A DNA stretch of 64,000 bases from Dokdonella_A sp044227025 (GTDB lineage: Bacteria; Pseudomonadota; Gammaproteobacteria; Xanthomonadales; Rhodanobacteraceae). Position 1 is the stretch's first letter; the number at the start of each line of letters is the position of its first letter. This document shows positions 10,201 to 22,200 of the stretch, one piece after another. A program made the translations under genes and the position numbers. Location of the stretch: contig NZ_JBGAFX010000006.1 in assembly GCF_044227025.1 (NCBI RefSeq), positions 319,026 to 383,025 of the forward strand, given 5' to 3'. The notes beneath the pieces were generated by a model. That model searched no databases. It worked only from the letters and a program-made list of their open reading frames with translations, and had not been told where the DNA came from.

Positions 10201-13200
10201 TGACCTTCATCAGCGAGAGTCTGGTCTTTTTGCCGACGCCCGCGCTCGAAGGACAGCCTTTCACGGCGACCCTCGGGGTGCGCAACCTGAGTTCGGTCGC
10301 AACCGGCGCGTTCCGCGTTGCGCTGTACGCCGCCGATCCGCACACCGGCGCGGTGGCGATCGGCAGCAGCACGGTTGCATCGCTGGCCGGATCGAGCCAG
10401 ACCAGCGTGTCGATCAGCGTGCCGGATATGCCGTTGCGCGGCGACCAGCGCTTGTTCGCTCAGATCGACGCCGACGACCAGATCGCCGAGGGCGACGAGG
10501 GCAACAATACGGTGGTGCAGCCCCTGCGTGTACTAGCGCTGCCCGATCTCGCCATCAGCGTCGCCGACGTGGTGCTGTCGCCGCCATTGCCGGCGCCGGG
10601 CCAGTCGGTGCAGGCAAGGGTGACCGTACGCAACCTCGGCGGCCAGGATGCGCAAGGCGTGAAGGTGCGCCTCCTCGAAGGTGATGTCGCGAGCGGCGTG
10701 CCCGCAGGGGCTGATATTGACGCCGGCACGCTGCCAGCCGGCGCGTCGACGACCCTGGTGTGGAACTGGACGCTCGGACTCAACGCGAACTCGCGCAGCG
10801 TCAGCGCGATCGTCGATCCCGAAGACATCGTGCGCGAAGGCAGCGCAGACAACAATGTCGCCAGCCTGCCGTACGACGTGCAGGACAGCGACTTCTTCAC
10901 CAGCGAACGCTACATCTCACCAAACGGAGACGGCGTACAGGACGCTGCGGCGATCGTGTTTCGCATGCAGCAAGCAGACCCTGTCGAGGTGGATGTCATC
11001 AATGGCGCACTCTACACGGTGCGTCACTTCTCCGACATTGCGTTGAACGGCGATCTGCGTGGACAGGTGCTGTGGGATGGTCGTGACGATCGCGGACGGA
11101 TCGTGCCCGACGGAGACTATCGCATCGTCGCTGCAGGCGGCGACGGGCATTTGAGCGATGTGCACGTGACGGTCGACAACAATCACTCGTCGCTGCTTGA
11201 GGCCGTGGGTACGCCACACGGCGTTTACGGCGAGTTGCCGACCGGTCTGGTGGATCCGCGCATTCCGCCCGCGTCTGGCGCGTTGCGCGATCAGATCTTT
11301 GGTCGATGGGGCCTGAATGGCGGACCGAGTGGCGTGTACCGGACCGATACCGTTTACCCACGCCTGATTCCGCTGATTTCCATTTTCTGGCTGGATGCCT
11401 ACGGTACCGCGAACAACGCCGGTGTTCTGCAGGCGCAGGCAATTGCATTCAGCCACGACGGCAGTAATCTCGTCGCGGCTCTGCGCGGAACAAGGGGCTG
11501 GGAGCCGGGAATATGGATCGCGAAAACGGCCGTGGATCAGATCGACGCGCCGATCATTCTTGCAGAATTTGACGGTGTCGAAGACTTGCCGGTGCTGGGT
11601 TTCGCGGATGCAACCACGGTCCTCGCCGGTCCCGATCGCGATGGAATGCTGGATGCAATCGACGTGACAAGCCACGTCGTCTCGCCGCTGCGCCCATTGG
11701 AGCAGGAATTCAGAAGCGGTGGCGTGAACACGATCGTTCCGCTCGGCATATTGCATGCGACATCCGATTCCCCGGTTGCGTTCCTGCCGCGTGATCCTGC
11801 GAAGCCGCTGATTCGGCTGCAGCCTGAGTCGGTGGAGGCGGGTGAAATCTACGATGCGCAAGTATCCCCATCGGGGGCCGCTGTCGCGGTCTACAGGCGC
11901 AACTCAGAGCGCGAAACCATCGAACTGGTCGATCTCGCCCGCGGAACGCGCTCGATGCTCGCGAGCTTGCCATCCAGCATCGCCCATGGCGAGTTGTCCG
12001 GGAACGTACTCAGTGTCGGGCACCTTGGCATGGGCTGGTTGTCCAGCCGAAACCAACTGCTGGTCATGGATGCGGCTTCGCAACTGCTGACGATTCATTC
12101 CGAGAGCGGGCAGCGTTTGTCGCAACGCGAGTTGCCGTCGATGCATCGCATCGGCGCATATTGGCTGCAAGACCGCCAGCCACCGATCCCGACCGATCCC
12201 GCCAGCATCTTTGCCACGACCTTCGCGGGACTCGCTGGCGAGCCTTGCACGGGCCCGTTCGGCGATGCAGGAGTCGAGCGCAGGATCTTCGATCCCGCAC
12301 GCAACCAACTGCTGCTCGGTTTGGGTGAGGACGTTGCGCATGACGTGTTCAACGAGGGCTGGAATCTGGTTCTCGATCCCGGCATTCGCACCTACTTCAG
12401 CTTCGATGCGGACGATGGCGGGGCGGAAGTGATCCAGCAAGGGACATTGCTGCCTCTGCAATCGGAAGCGGACCAGATGGTCTATCCGCTGCTTGAACCA
12501 TGCCTCGGATCGCCAGCGGCGAGTTGGCCGCAACTGATCCTGCGTGATGGTGCAACCATCCGTACAGACGGACGTATTCAGTCGATCGATAGAGGGGTGC
12601 TACCGGAATCGTGGCCGCAGCAGGGAGCGCAGATCCAGCAGATCTGGCCCGACGATGCCCGCACCCTGCTCAGCAACGGGAAGATGTTCACGACGCTGCA
12701 GAACCTGCATGCGGTGCTCCATGCACGCACGCTTGGGCGTGGCATCGAGCTCAGCGGAATCGCCGCGGACCGCAACTTCGCCAGCTACCACATCGACTGG
12801 GCGCCGATCGAAAATCAGGGTCCGAGCGCCTGGCAGGCGTTGTTGCCATCGACACCAGACGAAGTCGTGATGGACGAGTTCATGACGTGGGTGCCGCCAC
12901 AGCCCGGTACCTTTGTCATTCGCCTCACCGTTGTCGACAAGGCCGGCAACCGCACGTCGGTACAGGCTACCGCATCATCGTTCGACAGTTCGGTGATCGA
13001 CAATTTTTCGCTCGCGCCACGCTATTTTTCCCCCAACGGCGACGGCATCAAGGACGTCGTAGTCGCGAAGTACCGCGTGCGCCTGCCGGCAACCCTTGCC
13101 ATCCGCATTACCGACGCCAGCGGAGCGCAGGTCCGGTCGGTCGACCTGACGTACGGCGCCGCGGACATTGGGGCACAGGAATTCAGCTGGGACGGACGCA

Positions 13201-16200
13201 ACGACAACGGACAGCGCGTGCCCGATGCCCGCTATCGCCTCAGCATTGATGGCTTCGCGGCATGGGTGACGATCGACAGCGTGGCACCGGAGCTTGGCGG
13301 AGACGTGCCGCCGGCGTATGTCCGTCAGCTGCCCTGCGATCCGAATGATCATGGCGATCATTGCCCACCTCGAGTTGAGGTCCGCCCGCAGGTGCGCTTT
13401 GCGAGCCGGGACCCGAACGTCGTCCATTTGTCCTTGCAATCGTCGCCCATCGGCAGTGGCGATTGGTCCGAGGCGTACAGTCGCGAAGATACCTCCATGG
13501 GTCGGTCAGGGGATCCGGCGGATCCTCGTTACTGGCTCCAACTCCCGCTTCCGGCTTCAAGCTACGCCACGCGGCAGTTCCGTCTGGTTGCGACGGATGC
13601 TGCCGGCAATACGCGCGGACTCGCCATTGGCAACGCCGAGGACGTTCTTGCCCTGGAAAGGGTGAGTGAAGACCGTGGCCCGGATTCCGGGGCGGACAGC
13701 CGGCCTTCCTTTCCCTACCAGGCGCCGCCATTCGACGGAGCGCCGGACACGCACGACTGGCAAGCGATCCCGGTCGACCGCGATGCCGACGGTGACTACC
13801 TGGCGGCCGCGAATGTCGTGACCGGACTCGTTCGCGTCGCGGTCGAGATCGCCGATCCCCAGTCGCCGCAGCAATGGACCGAACGCGCGATGCATGTGCT
13901 CGAGGATGTGCCATGTGCGCCGCTCGGACCCTGCTTGCACCGCGTGCCCGGTGATCTGCGCATTCCACTCGATGTGCACGATCTGCCGGCGGGTGGGCTC
14001 GCGCTGGTGCGGTTGCGCGGAGAGCATTCCGACGGTCGCAGGTTCTATTCAAATCAGGGCTACCTTCGTATCGGCGGCATTGATCAACCGGTGTGTACAT
14101 CCGTCGATCATGGATACGCAAGCGTGAACGCGCTCGAATACCTGGACGGAGTGGCGCATGCGACATTGCACTATATGCAGGACGACGGAGTGCACACGGT
14201 CGAGGCCGACCGGTTTGCCGACGATCAGATGTTCTTTCGCGCGCCCTGGATTGGTGGGCAACCCAATGCATGGGTCACTGCAACGGATGCTGCGGGCAGG
14301 ACGTATCGATCCAAAGACGTGGCGATGTCCTGTCCACAGCCTCCCACCTACCCCGATTTCCGCTATATCGGAGCTTACGTTGCACCAGTCATTCGGGATC
14401 AGTGTGATGGCCAGCCGACCGGACGCATTGCGCTCGGCTTCGATATTGTCGTGCCGGGGCCTGCGGCACCGAAGTATCCGGTTCCAAGGCACTACCGCCT
14501 CAGCTACACAGACGGAATCTCCGGATCACCGGTCGTACTCGCCGAGGGCGACAATCCGGACGAAGTGAGCCAAAGGTACGAGGTTTCGACCGAAGGATGG
14601 CCGGAAGGCCAATATGCCGCCGCGTTGGACGTCGAATACCCCGATGGGCGTCATCAATCGTTTCCGGCCCCCCTGCCGGTAACGCGGCAGGCGCCGACGA
14701 TCGCCATCGAATTGCCGCGCACGGGCGAACGCGTTTGTGCCTTGCCGACGGGTGACGAGCAACAGTTTCCGGCCAGCATTGATCTTCACAGCGCGACACA
14801 AGCCAGTTATCGACTGGGTATTGGCGCTGGTCCCGCGCCCACGCGCTTCGCCTGTGAGCTGGCAGTGGGAGAGCGCTATACGCTGCCGCAGGTCATCCCG
14901 TGCCCTTCATACAGCGAGATTGCAGGCTTCAGTCTGCAAGGCCTGGATGGCCTGACGAGCAGGCTCGCGGGTCACTTCGAATCGTTGAACGGGGTCGCGA
15001 CGCTGCAGATGAAGGGCCTCGGCTGGTCCGGAGGCACGGTCTGCGAGCAGCGGACGTTCGTGCTCGATTCCCTCGTCGAACTTGCCGAACGCCAGCCACC
15101 ACGGACCGTGGTGCCGATATTGCGGGCGGACGCACCGATTGTCGGCATCTCGACTCATGGGGACTCCACGCATGCACAGGGGTTGTTCTTCCTGCGCGCG
15201 GACGAGCCGGTGAGCGTGGAGGCGACGCTGCACCGGGCACACATCGTCGGGGAGGATCGCGAACTCCAGCTCGACAGCGAGAGTCTCGCGACATTGGTGC
15301 CCCGGAACGCTGCCAGCGGCGACATCAACATTGCGTGGGACGGCAACTTGAACAGCCAGTCCGCCGCCGATGGTTTGTACGGCATCGCGATCGACGGCGG
15401 TGACGACTGCACCCACACGCGCCGCATCGTGTACGGCGCCTTGGTCGATTCCACGCCGCCAGTGGTGCAGCTGACGTCGCCTGCCGCCGGAAGCACGGTT
15501 GTCACGGCGGCGGTGCCAATCGCCGGCAGCGTGCAGGACAACGTGATCCTGACCGGCTGGCAGCTCGATTTCGCGACCGCTGCATCCCCGGACAATTGGC
15601 AGAACATCGCGACGGGTACTTCACCGGTGCCCGTGCCGGAGGTGCTCAGGAACTGGTCGCGAGGTTCGCTGTCCGGAGCGGTCGATATTCGACTGACGGC
15701 AACGGACGCGATGGGCAACCGCTCCGAAGCCCATCTGCCCTTGCTCCTCGCCGAGCCCTCCGTGTTGATCGGTGGCGCCGACGTACAGCCGATGCTGTTC
15801 TCGCCCAATGCGGATGGCGTACTCGACGCGGCGCGCGTGCAGTTGAACCTGCTGCATGGTGCGACCGTCGATCTGCGCGTGCTCGATGCGGGCGGTGGCC
15901 TGCTGTCAACTCTGTATGTAGGTCCGCAACCAGCCGGAGCAGCTGGCTACGCATGGAATGGCGCTGGCAGTCAGGGACAGATCGTGTCCGATGGGCCGTA
16001 CAAGGTGCGCATCCAGGCGCAGGACGGAACGGCCCCGGCTGAAACCGTTGACCTCGGTGTCATCGTCGACTCGACACCGCCGCTGGCCGAGGTCCGACGA
16101 CCCGCCGGCGCGTTCGCATCGTCTACGTCGTCGGTGGAGCTGCACTTCGACGACCTTCACTTTGCGGGTTACGAAGCACGTCTGACGCGTGTCTCCGACG

Positions 16201-19200
16201 GTGTGCAGATTGCGACGCAGAGCGGCACGCAAGCCGGCGACGTCGTGCTCGCCACGCTGGCTGGCGTTGCGGAAGGTCGTTACGCCCTGCATGTCGAAGC
16301 GCGCGATGGCGCCGGCAACAAGACGGTTCGCGACAGTGAATTCGAGATCGACGCGACGGCACCGGTCGTCGCGCTGGAGACGCCAGCAGATGGGGCATTG
16401 ATCGCATCCGCCTCGGCGACATCGGTCGTCGGCAGCGTCGATGACCCGCATCTGGCGACGTGGACGCTGGCGGTCGCGTCCGAAAACGAAGACATCTGGA
16501 CCGACTTGAAGGCGGGCAGTGCGAGTATGCCCTCCGGTGAACTGCTGGCGTGGACGCCAAACCTGCCGGATGGTCGCTATCGCTTGCGTCTGCGTGCAAC
16601 CGACCAGGCCGGCAGTGCGACCGAGGTCGTGCATGTGATCGACATCGACGGCACCGTGCCGACCGCGCTGATCAGCGCGCCGGCGGATGGGAGCTACATT
16701 CGCGGCGCCAGCAACGTCGACGGCACCGCCACGGACGCGCATTTTGCCGGCTATCGACTCAGCGTGATCGTTGCTGCGCAGGTGGGCAGCGGGCAGTGGT
16801 CTGACATCTATGCTGGCACCGAGCCGGTCGATGCAGGGCGACTGGCGGCGATCAACCTCGGCTTGACCGAGAACGACTATCTGCTGCGTCTGACGGTTAC
16901 CGATCGGGTCGGTCTCAGCAGCAGCAGCCAGGTACGGGTGCGCATCGATTCGCAGCCGCCGCCGGCGCCGATCGGGCTCAGTGGACAGGTGGGCAATCAT
17001 CGCGATGCGCTGCTCGACTGGAGCGCGGTCGTTGCCGGCGATCTTGCCGGTTATGTGGTCTATCGCGGCGACGAGCGCATCACGCCGACAGCGGTTGCGA
17101 CGACCCACTACGTCGATCAGGACGCGCCGGAAGGCAACTGGCCGTACCGCGTCCGTGCGGTCGATCAGGCCGGCAACGAGAGTGCGCCGAGCAATACGGT
17201 GACCTTGCTGATCGACCACACGCCGCCGACGGTGCAGATTCTCCGGCCGCGTGCGGGCGAGCGTGTGCATGGCACCTACGACATCGTGGGTACCGCCTAC
17301 AGCAGCGACGATTTCAAACGCTACACGCTGGCGGCACAGGCGATCGTTCCGCCGCACGATGCACAGGTGCTCGCCAACGGCACGCTCGCGCTGCAGGGAC
17401 ATACGCTGGCAGCGTGGGACACGAGCACGCTTGAGCAGGACGCGAGTGTGCGCCTGCATCTGGAAGCGGAAGACACCCACGGCAACGTCGCGCAGACTGA
17501 CGTCGATGTCGTCATCGACAATGCGCCACCGGCAAAGCCCGAAGGTCTGGTCGCGATTCTCGTGGGCGCGGACGCGCAGGTACACTGGAATGCAAACAGT
17601 GAGGCGGACCTGCTCGGCTACCTGCTGTATCGCGACAACGGCTTGGTGAATGCAACCGGACCGAACCTGCCTGCCGACCTGCGCCCGTTCGCGCTGACCG
17701 ACGTGCAGTACCTCGATGCGCACGTGCCCGATGGCCAGCACACCTACGTGGTGTATGCGATCGATCAGGCTGGCAATGTCAGCCTCGCTTCCGATCCGGC
17801 GTCGCTCGATCCGCTCGACAACACGCCGCCGTCGATGACGATCGAGTCGCCGGCCGAGGACGCGCGCTTCGAGAGCAGTATCACTGTACTTGCGACAAGC
17901 CGCGATTCCGATATCGCGCAAGTCCAGTTTGCCTATCGGGCACAAGGCGTGTCGTCTTGGACCGATTTCGGTCCAGCCCTGACAAGTGCGCCTTACCGCG
18001 TCACATGGACCCCGGCCTCCGACATCGCGTACGGAACCTACGAGATCCGGGCGCTCGCGCGCGATGCGGGCGGTCGCTACGACCCGGCGCCGCCCAGTGT
18101 GCGTGTCGTGCGCGTGGATCTCACGGCGCCGGATGCGCCGACCAATCTGCACGCGCATGCCGATGGCGACACGGTGCATCTGACGTGGAACGCGAGCAGT
18201 GCAGTGGATGTCACCGGATACCTGCTTGCCCGCAACGGATCGTCACTGGCAACCCTGCCGGCAACGGCGGTGACCAGCGATGACGTACCCGCCGGTGATG
18301 GCCATTACACCTACACCGTGTCGGCCATCGACGGCGCCGGACATGCGTCGCCGTCCAACGTCGCCGACGCCACCGTGTTCAGTGTCTCGATGCAGCAGCC
18401 GTTCACACCGTCGGCGCAAGCGAGCGTCGATTTGTTCGGACACAGCGCGCGTGCCGGCAGCATCGCCTTGCATGTCGAGACGGAGTCCGGTGCAGCGGAT
18501 GCTTCTGCGGGAACGACGTCGGCCGACGGGGCGATCGCACTGTCCGCGCAGGCGCTCGCCATGCGCAGCAACCATTTCACCCTGCGCGTCACCGACGCCG
18601 CCGGCGACATCAGTCGTCCGGCCGAGTGGTGGGTCGATCGCGGCGCATTGCCTGCAACGCCGACGGGTCTCGCCGCGAGCATCGACGATCACCTGGTAAC
18701 GCTCGGCTGGGATCCGAACAGTGAACCGGATCTGCTTGGCTATCGAGTGTTCCGCAACGGCCAGCCTCTTTCCGCCGATCATCTGCTCGGCGAGTTGACG
18801 GTCGCGAGCAGCGCCAGTGGCAGCAATGCCGCGGCGGCGGTCGATGCAGATCCTCAGAGTTACTGGGAGGCCGGCGTGTACGACCGCTCGGCGGATTCGG
18901 ACACCGACCCTGCGCTTGAACTCGCCTGGGTCGAGCCGCGCATCGTCGTCGGCGCGAACCTCGCATGGTCGTCGCTCGGCCTGGCCGATGGCCGCTTCGA
19001 CATCGAGGCTTGGTCGGGCCATGCATGGGTGCGGGTTGCGCAGGTGCGTGGCACCGCGCAATTGACTTCGACGATCACGTTCAGCCAAGCGTATCGTACG
19101 ACGCGTGTGCGGCTGATCTTGCGCTCGGAAGGCACGGACACCGGCAGCTATCGCACGTATCAGCTGACCGACGTGCGCCTGAACGAGCGCCCGCTGCAGA

Positions 19201-22200
19201 GCGCGACCAGCCTGGCCGAGACCGTGCTGGATGGCAGTTGGCACTATCAGGTCACGGCAGTAAATGCGTACGCATTCGAGAGTGCGCCTTCCGATCCGGT
19301 CAATGCCGGCATCGGCGACACGCAGGGCCCGGATGCGGTCGTCCTCAGCGGTGAGCTGATCGGCAATTCGGCGACGCTCAGCTGGAGCGCGAGCGCCGCC
19401 AGCGATGTCGCCCGTTACGAACTCCAGCGCGACGGTCAACCCACCGCAACAATCGCTGCGGGTGCACCCCTGAACTACGTTGATGCGGGTTTGATGCTCG
19501 GCACATACGCGTATGTCGTGCGTGCATACGACGCATTCGACAACGAGGGTCCGCCGTCGAACACCGTCACGCTGACTGTAACGGGCGATGGTCCGGGCGT
19601 GCCGGTCGGCCTGGTCGTCACCGCGCCCGCGCAAGGCGCCGAACTCGACATCTCCTGGCAGCCCGGCAGCGGCGCTGCGTCCGTGCGCTATGCGTTGCGT
19701 CGTGCGACCTCTGCGATCGGGCCGTTCGCGGTCGTCGCCGATGATCTGCTCGTCACGACCTATCGCGATCTTCCGTTGGCGAATGGCAACACCTATTTCT
19801 ACACCGTTGAAGCGTTCGATGCTGCCGGCGACGCCAGCGGCCAGAGTGCGCCGGCCAGCGGCACACCGCGCGATCACGTTGCGCCGGGTCAACCCGTGCT
19901 GACCTATCCGACGGTCGCCGGCGAGCCGATCGCAATGTCTTCCGCAGCGACCGATGTCTGCGGCTTGGCTGAGGCCGGCACGATCGTCGATCTCGATCGC
20001 AGCGGTACCGCGGTGGGAACCTTCCCCGCGCGCACCGGGTACGAAGCAAGGACCGCGCAAATCACCAACTACGGCACGCCGCCGCTGGTCGCGCCGTCGG
20101 GTACGCGTATCGCAACGGTCAACTACGACGGGGTCATCGTGGTGACCGACATCGACGACGCGGTCGCGGCGTTCGTTTCGCCGCCGGCGACGCGCCTGGC
20201 AACCTGGGCGGCGCATGGCGAGGTGCTTTACTACAGCCTGGAAGGCTCCGACACGCTCTATCGGTGGGAGCTGGGTCGCGCTCCCGAGCCGTTCATTCCG
20301 CCGATCGCCGCCATCACCGCGTTTGCGCCGAACACGCGCGGCTCGGCCTATGCGGCTGCCGGTACGGTCGTTGTGGGCAGCACGCCGACGGATGGCGTGT
20401 GGTTGTTCGACGCGGTAGGCGGTGCGCCGCGGCGCATCGGCGATATCGCTTCGGTCACGTTGAGCCAGCAGCAACCATTGCGTTGGTCGCCGGATGGCAC
20501 CCACCTGCTCGTCATCGAAAGCGCAGCGATTCACCTGGTCGACACGCTAACCGCGCAGGTCCAGGCGGTGCTGCCAGTCACGCCTGCTGCCGCCGCGACA
20601 TGGAGTCCGGACGGCCAGCGCGTCGCCCATGCGCTTGCAAGCGGCACCGGCAGTGACGAGTTGCGCGTATTCGATATTGCGGGCAGTACGGACACCACGT
20701 TGCAGGACGGTCGTGACTCCGTGTTCGCCTTGGCGTGGTCGCCCGCCGGCGAAGGCATCGCCGTGCTCGACGCGCACGGCCTTGATGTCGTCGATCCGGC
20801 CAGCGCCGCTTCGCTACCGCTGCGGGTCGGCTACATGGGTTGGACGACATTGAGCTGGTCCGCTTCGGGGCGCATTGCCGCCGGCAGCAGTTACGAGCTG
20901 TATCTGGCCTATCTGCCTGGCTGGTTCTGCGCGTCCCAGGTACCGCTGAGTGGGGGAACGAACTTGTTCAGTGCGCGGGCGAGCGATGCTGCCGGCAACC
21001 ACGGCTTTGGCTCAGCGCCGATCGAGGTCGATGTGCCAACCGGCGAGCTGCCCGATCTGGCGGTGACGGCGGCGGACCTCTTCGTCGTACCTCCGAGCGG
21101 TGCGACCGTGGATGACTTCGCCTTGCTGGTCACGCTGCACAACAACGGCCCGGCGGCGGTCGAGCAGCCCGAGCTGGTGGCCACACTGGTTGCGCCAGAC
21201 GGAGCACGCATGGCACTGGATGTTCCGGTGCTCGCATCGCTGCCGGGGCACTCGGCGGTGTCGGTGACCGTGCCGATCGGCGCGTTGGCCGCCGCCGGCA
21301 CCTACCGCATCGACGTAGCAGCGGATCCGGCGCAGCGCGTACGGGAAGGGCGCGAAGACAACAATGCAGCGTCGACGACGCTGGCGGTCAGCGCCGATGG
21401 TGCGCCGCTGCTTGATCTCAATCTCGCCAGCACGGTATTCGCGCCGGGGCGGAGCGTGACCGGCGAATTCGCCGTCAGCAATACCGGCTCGCCGTTCGCT
21501 GGCCATGTGAAGCTGGACGTGCAGGATGCCGCCGGCGCGCCGGTCGCCGATCTCGGCGATGTCGCCTTGCCGACTCTCGGCTTTGGCCAGCACTGGAGTG
21601 CGCCGGTGAGCTGGGCGACAAACGGCGTGTTCGCCGGCGACTATCGCCTGCGCGCGCGGCTCTACGCAGCGGCGGGAGGTGCCCCGATCTCGGAACGCGT
21701 GGTCGCATTCACCCTGCAGGCGGTGCGTCACATCCAGTTGAACCTCGGGCCGGATTCGCCGACGCAGGTCGTCGGCAATGATGTAGTGGCACACAGCTCG
21801 CTGGTATTCAGCGACGGCAATGCGCTGCTCGAAGGTGCCGTGTTGCGACTCGGCGTGTTCGACGCCGCCGGCTCCGAAGTCTGGTACAGCGAGCAGGCGC
21901 TCGGCACTTTGCTGCCCGGGTACGAAATCGCGCGGGACGACCGATGGCCGACTGCCGCGCGTGCGGAAGGCGTCTACACGCTGCGCCTGACACTGCTGTC
22001 CGCCGCCTATACGGCGATGGCCGAGGCGACCGTCTCGCTCACGGCCGCGACGCCGACCGCAACGCTGAGCGGCAGCCTTGCGTTCGACCCAGGCACGACG
22101 CTGGTCGCCGGGCAGGGAGTGCAGCTGCGCGCGCGTATCGTCAATCCCGGCAGCGCCGCGATCGCCGGCGTACAGGCGCGTGTGCGCATCGTGGCGGAAC